From positions 372,001-436,000 of the forward strand of contig JAXLUR010000004.1 in NCBI GenBank assembly GCA_046329435.1: a stretch of DNA of 64,000 nt, read 5' to 3'. Positions 44,274-52,489 of this stretch are shown here, in pieces. The notes under the pieces were generated by a model, which made no database searches, had not been told where the DNA came from, and saw only the letters and a program-made list of their open reading frames with translations. This DNA comes from M3007 sp046329435 (GTDB taxonomy: Bacteria > Bacteroidota > Bacteroidia > Chitinophagales > Saprospiraceae). The position numbers and the translations under genes are program-made. Numbering within the stretch: position 1 is the stretch's first letter; the number at the start of each line of letters is the position of its first letter.

Positions 44274-45290
44274 ATGCCCCGTCCGCTGCTCACCACCGAT
44301 CAATATGTGTCAGGTATCCTTTCCGGCGACCGCGTCATGCTGGGCCGTGCGATCACGCTCGTCGAAAGCAACCGGCCCGAACACCAGGCGCTGGCGCAGG
44401 AAGTGATTGGCTGTTTGCTCGACCGGCCGGAGCGGGCTGCGGGCGCCGACTCTTTCAGGATTGCCATTACGGGTTCGCCGGGCGTGGGGAAAAGCACCTT
44501 CATCGAGGCGCTCGGCACCCACCTGACAGAGCGCGGCGAGCGGGTGGCGGTACTGGCCATCGACCCGAGCAGCGCCGTCAGCCGGGGCAGTATTCTGGGC
44601 GATAAAACCCGCATGGAGCGCCTTTCCGCTTCCGAACTGGCATTCATCCGCCCCTCCCCTTCCGGCAACTCCCTGGGCGGCGTCGCCCGCAAAACGCGCG
44701 AAACCATCCTGCTCGTGGAAGCCGCCGGATACGCCACCGTGCTGCTCGAAACCGTGGGCGTGGGCCAGTCTGAAATAGCCGCCCACAGCATGACCGACCT
44801 GTTCCTGCTGTTGCTCCTGCCCGGCGCCGGCGACGAACTGCAGGGCATCAAACGGGGCATTGTCGAGATGGCCGACCTCCTCGTCGTCAACAAGGCCGAC
44901 AACGACCGGCTCGCCCTCGCCAGACAGGCCCAGGCCTGGTACCGCAACGCCATTCACCTCTTTCCGCCCAAACCCGGCGGGTGGGCGCCACAGGTACTCA
45001 CCTGTAGCGCGCAGGAACAAAAAGGCATCGCCGAAGTGTGGGAAGCAGCAACGGCTTTCCGCCGGCACATGAACGACAACGGCATGTGGACCGGCAACCG
45101 CCGCCAGCAGGCACAATACTGGCTGCGCGAAGCCGTTCAGGATGGCCTCCTGCGTGCTTTTCACGCTCATCCCCGGGTGCGCGAGCGCCTGGCCGCGCTC
45201 GAACCTGCCGTGCTGGCCGGCCGCATGTCGCCTTTCGCCGCCGCCGAAGCAGTGTTGAAAGCTTTCGGAATGGAGCCTTTGAACGATTGA
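44274..45290 (+). CDS. meaB: MeaB/ArgK-type GTPase for B12 mutases
   Basis: A 338-residue G3E-family GTPase, the metallochaperone that loads and protects adenosylcobalamin in methylmalonyl-CoA mutase. ATG 44274 is chosen as it matches the family N-terminus. The P-loop GSPGVGKST (67-75), DPSSAVSRGSILGDKTRM, ETVGVGQSE and base-recognition NKAD are present. It probably serves the two-subunit mutase whose gene enters at the right end of the window, since IcmF carries its own chaperone domain. It is monocistronic here. Confidence 0.93.
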   Translation: MPRPLLTTDQYVSGILSGDRVMLGRAITLVESNRPEHQALAQEVIGCLLDRPERAAGADSFRIAITGSPGVGKSTFIEALGTHLTERGERVAVLAIDPSSAVSRGSILGDKTRMERLSASELAFIRPSPSGNSLGGVARKTRETILLVEAAGYATVLLETVGVGQSEIAAHSMTDLFLLLLLPGAGDELQGIKRGIVEMADLLVVNKADNDRLALARQAQAWYRNAIHLFPPKPGGWAPQVLTCSAQEQKGIAEVWEAATAFRRHMNDNGMWTGNRRQQAQYWLREAVQDGLLRAFHAHPRVRERLAALEPAVLAGRMSPFAAAEAVLKAFGMEPLND

Positions 45291-45453
45291 GAAAACGGAG
45301 ACTGGCCCGGCAACCCGAACTTCACCATCCGCATACCCTCCAGTTGAAAAAAATTCAACCTCTTCATTTTCAATATAATAATATCATTTTTTTAAAATAA
45401 AAACCCTCAAAAGCGCCTGAAAACCGATCGTTCAATCATTCAATCGTTCCATA

Positions 45454-45939
45454 ATGAAAAAACTCCTTTTCCTCTTCTCGCTCCTCGCCATCACGCTGGC
45501 CAACACTGGCTGTGCCTCCTGGCAACAAAACAAGTGGCTGGCGACACACCGGGCCAATCTGACGCGAATTGCCAACAGCAACATGACGCCCGAACAAAAA
45601 ATGGACGGCCTGATTGAAGATTACCTGCAATTTATCCGCGAAGACCTGAAGTTCGTCGATCCCCGCAAAGGCATCAAGTACGTGCGCAAATACCACGACC
45701 AGAACGAGGCAGCTATGGATAAAATTCTGGGCGAGGCCGATCGCTGGCAGAACAATATGGACCTGGTCGGAAAGGCCTCGCTTGCCGTTCGGATTGCGCA
45801 AAAGCCCTATCTCAAAGACCTGCTCGACCTGGCGCCCAAGTTCAAACGCAAATACAACCAGTATGCCTTCGTGGCCAAAATGACCGGCAAGATCGGGGGC
45901 GGACTGGGCAAACTGGCCGGAAAAGCCCTCGGACTGTGA
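45454..45939 (+). CDS. small lipoprotein, hypothetical
   Basis: A 161-residue lipoprotein with lipobox TGC (MKKLLFLFSLLAITLANTGC). The mature part is helical and charged (WQQNKWLATHRANLTRIANS, EDYLQFIREDLKFVDPRKG) and ends in a Gly-rich helix (MTGKIGGGLGKLAGKALGL). Its TGA overlaps the GTG of the ABC permease gene (GTGA), so the two are translationally coupled. The upstream region is AT-rich and contains ATCGTTCAATCATTC-like short direct repeats. Family unknown; association with the transporter is inferred only from the overlap. Confidence 0.75.
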   Translation: MKKLLFLFSLLAITLANTGCASWQQNKWLATHRANLTRIANSNMTPEQKMDGLIEDYLQFIREDLKFVDPRKGIKYVRKYHDQNEAAMDKILGEADRWQNNMDLVGKASLAVRIAQKPYLKDLLDLAPKFKRKYNQYAFVAKMTGKIGGGLGKLAGKALGL

Positions 45940-47015
45940 ATCCCGAAACCCGAAAGGTCTGGCAGCGATTCCGGCGCAACAAGCCGGCTTTTTTTGCGCT
46001 CTGGCTCATTGCGGCCGAAGTGCTGATCGCGATTTTCGGGTATGCGCTGGCGCCCGACCACACGCCCGATGCCAACCGGCAAATTGCCGAGATCGCGCTG
46101 CGCGAGCCGGGGTTCGGATGCCGCTTTCTGGCGTTCCGCCTCCATCGCAGCGCGGAGCCTGCGGGGGTCTGGCAACGCTTGTGGTCGGGCGTCGCTCCGA
46201 CCGACCGCTGGGTGGCCGTCGGCGAGGCGCAAACAGCCGCCGATTCAGTACGGTTTGTGCGTCTGGGCGCCGCAGCTGTGGAAGAAGCCGCCGCTTTGAA
46301 AGACCTGGCCGCGCAACCCCACGGGCAATATGTTTTCTCCCGCAGCTTCCTGCTCGGCACCGACAAATACGGCCGCGACATCCTGAGCCGCCTGTTGCTC
46401 GGGTTTCGCGTCTCGCTGACGGTCGGGCTGATCGCCGTCTTCATCTCCCTGAGCATCGGCGTGGTGATGGGGGCGCTCGGCGGATATTTCGGCGGGCGCA
46501 TCGACGACTTTGTATCGCTGATTATCAATGCCGTATGGTCGATTCCCACCTTGTTGCTGGTGTTTGCCATCGTGCTGGCGCTGGGGCGCGGCGTGGGCAT
46601 TATTTTCCTTGCCGTAGGGCTGACCATGTGGGTCGATGTGGCGAGGCTGGTGCGCGGACAGGTGCTGATGTTGCGCGAAATGCCATTTGTGGAGGCCGCG
46701 CAAAGCATGGGTTTCGGAGCGGCCCGCATTCTTTGGCGCCACGTGCTGCCCAACCTGATCGGCCCCGTGCTGGTGCTGGCAGCCGGCAATTTTGCCACCG
46801 CTATCCTGCTCGAGTCGGGTTTGAGTTACCTGGGATTCGGCGTACAACCACCCGCCCCTTCGTGGGGAACTTTGTTAAATGAAAATTACGGCTACGCCAT
46901 CGGCGGCAAGCCCTGGATGGCCGTAGCCCCCGCGCTGGCCATCGTGCTGACCGTGCTGGCGTTCAATCTGGTGGGCAACGGGCTGCGCGATGCAGCCGAT
47001 GTTCGGGGAAAATAG
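45936..47015 (+). CDS. oligopeptide-type ABC transporter permease
   Basis: A 359-residue DppC/OppC-family permease. It starts with GTG 45936 overlapping the lipoprotein stop. One helix lies at about 18-38, then a 100-residue extracytoplasmic region, then the BPD_transp_1 domain (about 150-355) with five helices and the EAA-loop segment (EAAQSMGFGAARILWRHVLPN). Such permeases import peptides or nickel, or in Bacteroidota accompany gldA-like systems. The partner DppB permease, ATPases and binding protein are not in this window, so the gene is an orphan locally. Substrate unknown. Confidence 0.88.
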   Translation: MNPETRKVWQRFRRNKPAFFALWLIAAEVLIAIFGYALAPDHTPDANRQIAEIALREPGFGCRFLAFRLHRSAEPAGVWQRLWSGVAPTDRWVAVGEAQTAADSVRFVRLGAAAVEEAAALKDLAAQPHGQYVFSRSFLLGTDKYGRDILSRLLLGFRVSLTVGLIAVFISLSIGVVMGALGGYFGGRIDDFVSLIINAVWSIPTLLLVFAIVLALGRGVGIIFLAVGLTMWVDVARLVRGQVLMLREMPFVEAAQSMGFGAARILWRHVLPNLIGPVLVLAAGNFATAILLESGLSYLGFGVQPPAPSWGTLLNENYGYAIGGKPWMAVAPALAIVLTVLAFNLVGNGLRDAADVRGK

Positions 47016-47057
47016 CCGGCAGCCGCTTACCTTCGCGGCGCGATCAACCAGTACTCC

Positions 47058-48077
47058 GTGCAAAAACCACTCTTCAGAATCAGGGAAAAAGGCTACTATG
47101 GCTACATCGACGCCAAAGGCGAAGTCGTGATCGAGCCACAATACCTCGATGCGGGCGATTTCCGCAACGGTTTCGCGTGTGTGCGCCTCAACGACCGCCT
47201 GGTACTGCTCGATTCCCTGGGGCGCTTGTACCTGCGCAGGGCCTATCGGTTCATCGGCGCCTTTGAAGAAAACCTGGCACGGGTGCAGGTCGTGCAGGCC
47301 TGGGGCTACCTCGACCGCCGCGGGCGCGAGGTGATCGCTCCCCGTTTTGAGGATGCACGCGATTTCAGGGAAGGCCTGGCTGCCGTGCGCTTCAACGAAC
47401 GCACTGGTTTTCTGAAACCCGACGGCGATTTCGCTATTCCTCCCACCCTCGAAGCCGCCGGCGATTTCAGCGGCAACATCGCCCCCGCCGCCCGCGACGG
47501 CCGCTGGGGTTTTATCGACCGCAAGGGCATATTTGTTCTCGCTCCGCAATGGGATATCGCCCAGAGCTTTCAGGGCGACGTGGCGGTGGTGGTCGAAAAC
47601 GGTCGTTGGGGGCTGATCGGCCACGATGGGAAAACCTTGCTGGCCCCGCAGTTCGAATTTGTCAAAGGCCATTCGCACGGCGAGTTTTTCGACGGCATGG
47701 CGCTGGCCTGCCGCGACGGCAAATACGGTTTTGTGAATCAACAGGGCGCGCTGGCCGTCGAGCCAATGTTCGACCTGGCCGGCGACTACGGAGAGGGTCT
47801 GGCGCTCGTGGAAATCAATGGCGCATACGGCTACATCGACCGCGCCGGCAAACTGGTCATTATGCCCAAGTTTGAAGATGCCGGGGTGTTTTCGGAAGGG
47901 TTGGCCCAGATACGAAGCAATGGCCGCTGGGGCTACATCAACACCGAGGGCCAGATCGTTATTCCGGCCGCTTTCGAGGCTGCTACACCCTTCAGGGAAG
48001 GTCTGGCGCTGGTGGTGAGCGGCGCCAAATGGCAGTATATCGACCGGGCGGGCGGCGTTGTTTGGCGCGAATTGTAG
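47058..48077 (+). CDS. WG-repeat protein
   Basis: A 339-residue protein read from GTG 47058, made almost wholly of about nine WG (KWGF-type) repeats of 22-40 residues: GYYGYIDAKGEVVIEPQY, WGYLDRRGREVIAPRF, RWGFIDRKGIFVLAPQW, KYGFVNQQGALAVEPMF, RWGYINTEGQIVIPAAF. No signal peptide is visible, so it may be cytosolic. WG-repeat proteins form beta-propeller-like folds with mostly unknown partners. It starts 42 bp after the permease and may be in the same transcript. The stop TAG directly adjoins a palindromic repeat. Confidence 0.88.
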   Translation: MQKPLFRIREKGYYGYIDAKGEVVIEPQYLDAGDFRNGFACVRLNDRLVLLDSLGRLYLRRAYRFIGAFEENLARVQVVQAWGYLDRRGREVIAPRFEDARDFREGLAAVRFNERTGFLKPDGDFAIPPTLEAAGDFSGNIAPAARDGRWGFIDRKGIFVLAPQWDIAQSFQGDVAVVVENGRWGLIGHDGKTLLAPQFEFVKGHSHGEFFDGMALACRDGKYGFVNQQGALAVEPMFDLAGDYGEGLALVEINGAYGYIDRAGKLVIMPKFEDAGVFSEGLAQIRSNGRWGYINTEGQIVIPAAFEAATPFREGLALVVSGAKWQYIDRAGGVVWREL

Positions 48078-48082
48078 CGCCG

Positions 48083-48242
48083 AACTGTAGCGCCGACCTC
48101 AAGGTCGGCGCTGTTGAGCGCAACAACAACCCGCGATTATGGCCCCAGCCCACAATTAATACTATTTGAGTAATGCTCCCAGCATTGGCTCTTGATCGCG
48201 GGTTATTACTGCTCGCCGACTCGCCGACCTGGAGGTCGGCGC
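48083..48242. repeat. composite palindromic element
   Basis: Two outer palindromes (AGCGCCGACCT/AGGTCGGCGCT at 48089-48112; CGCCGACCT/AGGTCGGCG at 48222-48241) flank an inner 10-bp inverted repeat AACCCGCGAT (48128-48137) / ATCGCGGGTT (48195-48204) and a small AATGCT/AGCATT hairpin (48172-48186). It fills the whole space between the stops of the WG-repeat gene and the convergent DUF4838 gene. The nested, near-symmetrical layout resembles a REPIN or small MITE and may double as terminator for both genes. Confidence 0.7.
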
Positions 48243-50425
48243 TACAGTACCACAATTTCGTCGGCAAAAATCCAGCACGGGTTCCCGTTGCAGCTGTGCC
48301 AGGGCGGACAAACTTTGGCATTTACCGCCGTAACCCGCACATAACGCGCCGGGCGGGCAGCCCCCAGATCGACCGCAACGGCGCGCACTGCTTTTTTACC
48401 GTCGGGCTGCAAAGGAATTTGCTCTCGAAACACGGTCTCAAATGCCAGCCCGTCGTTTGAAATTTCGATACTGACCGCTTCGGGGAAAAAGACCCAGGAC
48501 TGCTGGTCTTGCAAAAAAGACACTTCCACCTTTCTGATCGAATCGCCCGACACTGCGGTCGTGGCGACCATATCCTGCCCCTCGAAGCCCAGCCAGTTGA
48601 AACGGTAGTCCGTCTCGCCGATGCGGCGGTTGTTCAGTTCTTCGGCCCGGCCGCCGGCATAGACGGGCGATGCCGGATAACGCAGCGTTATGGCGCCCGC
48701 GCGACTTTCCGCAGCGACAAGCGTTTTCCTGACAAATGCCATATAGTCGGCGGCGTATTGTCGGGGGGAGTAGCCATTTTCATGCAGGTTGAGAAAACCC
48801 ACACGGTCGCAAGCCTGCACAAAGAGGTCCACCGAGCGCGCCGTTTGAGTGGTGTCGCTGAGCATTCTATGCAAAAGGGTGCTGTCTTTTTTAGTGATTT
48901 CAGCCGTTGCAAAAAAGACATTGACCAGTATTTCTCCGAAGTGATTTTCCAGCACTGAATCGGATGTTACCCGTGTTCTTCCGGAACTAAGGGTGGTATA
49001 ATATCCCGACAGGTAGGCAAAAGAGAGAAAAGGCTCGTTTTGCGGGATGTTGTAAATGGTCAGTTGTTTGTCGCCGGCGAGCATATTTTCCGTCAGTTCG
49101 TGTACGTAAGCCTGCACGGCGGGCCAGGCCTGGCCGTAATATCCTTGCCCGAAATCGTTGAGAATGGAATCGACATTGACCTGCGGGTTCCACATCAGTT
49201 TGGCCAGCAGGTAGGCGCGCATGTCGCAAAGTTCGCTGCGGTCGCTTCCCGAGCCTTGTTCGAAGATCATGCGCACCCTGTGTTGTTGAAACAATTGCAG
49301 GTTGGGTTGCAGGGTATGCCAGTTGGGGAAAGGGCTGAGGTAGCTCCTGAACTGCACCACGTAGTCCCAGATCATCAGCTGGTCGGTCAGGGCCGACCAT
49401 TCGGCCACGTCGCGGGCGAAATCGGGGCAGCCTTCGGCGATGGGCAGCCCGCGGTTGCATTCGATGCTGCACAGGCAAACGCTCACATTGCGGGCGGGCC
49501 GGATGCCGCGCGGCGCGCGGCGGGTGTATTGATAAGCCAGGGTAGAAATGGTTTTGTCGGGGAAAGCGGCGGCCACGTCGTTCACAAAAGCCAGCAGCGT
49601 GCCGGCCGGTGAGCCGTAGCGCTGATCGGAGGCTGCGCAACGGGCACAGCGGCAATAGTCGAAGTTGTCGTTCTGGCTCACCGACCAGTATTGCGCCCCC
49701 GGGTTGGAGGCTATTCGCTCGCGCAACGACTGGATCACGATCTGTTTCACGGTATCATTGGAGAGGCAAAGCTGGGCGGGCGAATACTGGGCGCCGTTCC
49801 AGGCAAAATATTCCGGGTGCCCGGAAAAGTACATTTCTGCGGGGCAAAGCGCTTGAAAAGTATGGACGAACAGGCCCCATTCCGCTTTTTTTTCGTGACG
49901 GGTTTTGAGTCGGTGCCAGCGCGCCCAGTCTGCATCGGTAGCCGGCTGGTACCACAATTCGCGGTAGGGGAAAGCCGGCGTGTCGAGCCGGGCGGGGTAA
50001 TCGGGCAGGCGCAGATCGGAGATGCGCGGGATGAACGAATCGACCGGGCTGTACCGCCGGCAGCCAAGCAATTCGAGCAATGCACAGGCGGCGTATTCGG
50101 GGCCGTTGCCGCCGCCGCCGGCAATGACGAACACATTGTCGCGGCCCTGCAGGTACACGGCCTCGTCGGGCAAATGGGCCGGTACCGACAGTCCGTATTT
50201 TTTCAGCGCGGGGTTGGGGCCCAGATAGATCAATGGGCGGGTGCGTTGTTTTTTATTGCTGCGCAGCGTTTCCACGGGCGTACCCGTGATTTGCGCAAGA
50301 TATTGATTCAACACATAGGCAGCCCTGAGGTACGACTCGTCGGTTGTGGCCGTAGGCAACACCAGCCGAGGGCTTTGGGCCGGCAAAATGGCGGGCAACA
50401 ACAACAAGAGAAAAAGATGTTTCAT
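48242..50425 (-). CDS. secreted DUF4838 glycosidase-like protein with discoidin-type C-terminus
   Basis: A 727-residue exported protein (signal ending LPAQ). The N-terminal alpha/beta region (about 20-160: VYLQGRDNVFVIAGGGGNGPEYAACALL) is like the glycosidase-associated domain preceding many GH catalytic domains. DUF4838 follows at about 175-430 (WSVSQNDNFDYCRC, SIECNRGLPIAEGCPDFA, LMIWDYVVQF). The C-terminus (about 590-727) looks like an F5/8 type C carbohydrate-binding domain (VSFLQDQQSWVFFPEAVSIE, RYVRVTAVN). A role in extracellular polysaccharide use is inferred from the family; no catalytic pair was identified. Confidence 0.82.
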   Translation of the reverse strand: MKHLFLLLLLPAILPAQSPRLVLPTATTDESYLRAAYVLNQYLAQITGTPVETLRSNKKQRTRPLIYLGPNPALKKYGLSVPAHLPDEAVYLQGRDNVFVIAGGGGNGPEYAACALLELLGCRRYSPVDSFIPRISDLRLPDYPARLDTPAFPYRELWYQPATDADWARWHRLKTRHEKKAEWGLFVHTFQALCPAEMYFSGHPEYFAWNGAQYSPAQLCLSNDTVKQIVIQSLRERIASNPGAQYWSVSQNDNFDYCRCARCAASDQRYGSPAGTLLAFVNDVAAAFPDKTISTLAYQYTRRAPRGIRPARNVSVCLCSIECNRGLPIAEGCPDFARDVAEWSALTDQLMIWDYVVQFRSYLSPFPNWHTLQPNLQLFQQHRVRMIFEQGSGSDRSELCDMRAYLLAKLMWNPQVNVDSILNDFGQGYYGQAWPAVQAYVHELTENMLAGDKQLTIYNIPQNEPFLSFAYLSGYYTTLSSGRTRVTSDSVLENHFGEILVNVFFATAEITKKDSTLLHRMLSDTTQTARSVDLFVQACDRVGFLNLHENGYSPRQYAADYMAFVRKTLVAAESRAGAITLRYPASPVYAGGRAEELNNRRIGETDYRFNWLGFEGQDMVATTAVSGDSIRKVEVSFLQDQQSWVFFPEAVSIEISNDGLAFETVFREQIPLQPDGKKAVRAVAVDLGAARPARYVRVTAVNAKVCPPWHSCNGNPCWIFADEIVVL

Positions 50426-50528
50426 GTCAAATCAAATTTGGAATCGGCCGCCGGCAGGCACTTGTCACACTTTTATCGAAAAAATGGTTTTGAGCAACTG
50501 TATACCAGCCTTCGGCGTTAAAATGCGG

Positions 50529-50536
50529 TAATTTTG
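50529..50536 (+). promoter_or_regulatory. -7 element of TPR gene
   Basis: TAATTTTG followed by CAAG fits TAnnTTTG, 37 bp before the ATG at 50574. No -33 at normal spacing. Confidence 0.4.
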
Positions 50537-50573
50537 CAAGCTCTACTGCCCGTATCATACGACGAACATAAAG

Positions 50574-52388
50574 ATGACTACTCGTTTCTTCCGTTTTTCC
50601 GCCGTTATTCTGTTCCAACTGGCTTTCAGTGCCGGTCTTTTCGCCCAGGACCCCAACCTGGCCAACCAGTATTTTACCGACGGCGAGTATGAAAAAGCCG
50701 CTACCCTGTACGAGCAGCTCTCGGAAAGCGACCCGCGCAGCGAGTATTATTTCAACCGCTACGTCGATTGTCTGCTCAACCTCGAACGCTACGACGAGAG
50801 CGAAAAAGCCGTTAAAAAACAACTCAAACGCACGCCCGACAACGCCAACATCTACGTGGTGTACGGCAATATTTTCGACCGGCAGGGCAAAACCGAAGAA
50901 GCCAAGGCGCAATACACCAAGGCCGTCAATGCCGTAGCCCCCGATTATGCCGCCGTCAACCGACTGGCGACCACCTTCATCAACGCCGCCAAGTACGATT
51001 TCGCCATACAAACCTACGAACGCGGCTCTACCCTGCTCAACGACCCCAACCGCTTCGCTTTCAACCTCGGCGAACTGTACCGGCGCAAGGGCGACATGCC
51101 CAAAATGATCGAATATTACCTCAACGCCATCAGCGTCGATCCTGGCCGCCTGGGCTACGTACAAACCCTGCTGGCCAAAAACCTCGGCGACGGCGACTAC
51201 ACCGAACTGCAAAGCCAACTGTACGCCCGTCTTCAGCAAAAAGAAACCCCCGAGTTCGTCGAACTGCTCGCCTGGTCCTTCGTGCAGCGCAAGGATTTTA
51301 AAAGCGCCCTGCGCCAATACAAAGCCCTCGACAAACGACTCGGCGAAGTAGGCCAGCGCGTGTACAAACTGGCCGGCGACGCCGCCGCCGCGCACGACTA
51401 CGAAACAGCCATTGCCGCCTACGATTACATCATTACCGAAAAAGGGCCTACCAACCCCTATTTTTTCGATGCCAAACGCGAGGCCATGAACTGCCGCCGC
51501 GACAAAATCACCGAAGGCTATACCTATACCACCGAAGACCTCAAACTGCTGGAAACCGATTATGAACAGTTTCTGGCTCAGTTCGGCGGCGGCCGCAACA
51601 CCGCCTCCATCACCCTGCAACTGGCCGAACTGGAAGCCCTCTACATGAACAACCTGCCCAAAGCCATCGCATTGCTCGACCACCTGCGCGAAGAGCCCGG
51701 CCTCGACCCCGTTATGCTCGCAAGGGTTAAGATCAACCTCGCCGACTACTACCTGATGAGCGGCGAACGCTGGGAAAGCACCCTGTTGTACAGCCAGGTG
51801 GACAAGGATTTCAAAGAAGGTCAGATCGGGCAGGAAGCCCGTTTTAAAAATGCACGCCTGGCCTATTTCATGGGCGATTTTCAGTGGGCACAAGCGCAGT
51901 TCGACGTATTGAAAGCCTCCACATCCAAACTGATCGCCAACGACGCGCTCGACCTCTCGGTGTTCATCATGGACAACCTCAACCTCGACACCACGGCCGA
52001 CGCCATCAACCTCTACGCCGGCGCCGAACTGATGGTATTCCAGAACCGCTTCGAAGACGCCTTCGCGCGCCTCGATACGCTGCGCCGCCAGTTTCCCGAA
52101 CACTCGCTGCAAGACGACGTATTGTACCTGGAAGCCCAGATTTACGAGAAAAAACGCGATTACGCCCGCGCCCTCGACCTCTACCGCCAGGTCGTGGAAA
52201 AAGACACGGCAGGCATTCGGGCCGACAATTCGCTCTACGCCATGGCCCAGTTGTACGAAACCCGCCTGAACGACCCTGAAAAAGCCAAGGACCTCTACGA
52301 GAAGATCTTTATCGACTATTCAGGCAGCGTTTTCGCGGTGGAAGCCCGGAAACGGTATCGTATTTTGAGGGGAGATAAAATGCAGTGA
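50574..52388 (+). CDS. secreted TPR-repeat protein
   Basis: A 604-residue protein with a signal peptide (to about LFAQ) and at least ten TPR-like helix pairs (NQYFTDGEYEKAATLYEQL, FDRQGKTEEAKAQYTKAV, KDFKSALRQYKAL, KKRDYARALDLYRQVVEKD). TPR arrays mediate protein-protein binding; in the periplasm of Bacteroidota they often belong to outer-membrane or gliding/secretion complexes. It ends about 100 bp before a TonB-dependent receptor gene on the same strand, so a shared operon is possible. No specific partner can be named. Confidence 0.85.
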   Translation: MTTRFFRFSAVILFQLAFSAGLFAQDPNLANQYFTDGEYEKAATLYEQLSESDPRSEYYFNRYVDCLLNLERYDESEKAVKKQLKRTPDNANIYVVYGNIFDRQGKTEEAKAQYTKAVNAVAPDYAAVNRLATTFINAAKYDFAIQTYERGSTLLNDPNRFAFNLGELYRRKGDMPKMIEYYLNAISVDPGRLGYVQTLLAKNLGDGDYTELQSQLYARLQQKETPEFVELLAWSFVQRKDFKSALRQYKALDKRLGEVGQRVYKLAGDAAAAHDYETAIAAYDYIITEKGPTNPYFFDAKREAMNCRRDKITEGYTYTTEDLKLLETDYEQFLAQFGGGRNTASITLQLAELEALYMNNLPKAIALLDHLREEPGLDPVMLARVKINLADYYLMSGERWESTLLYSQVDKDFKEGQIGQEARFKNARLAYFMGDFQWAQAQFDVLKASTSKLIANDALDLSVFIMDNLNLDTTADAINLYAGAELMVFQNRFEDAFARLDTLRRQFPEHSLQDDVLYLEAQIYEKKRDYARALDLYRQVVEKDTAGIRADNSLYAMAQLYETRLNDPEKAKDLYEKIFIDYSGSVFAVEARKRYRILRGDKMQ

Positions 52389-52489
52389 AAAAAGGTTTTG
52401 TCGTCTGAGCCCGGCCGTTAGCAGAAAAAGCGCCCGCACAATCTGCCGGGGCATACAACTATGCACCGCAAAATCCGGCTATCCACGAC

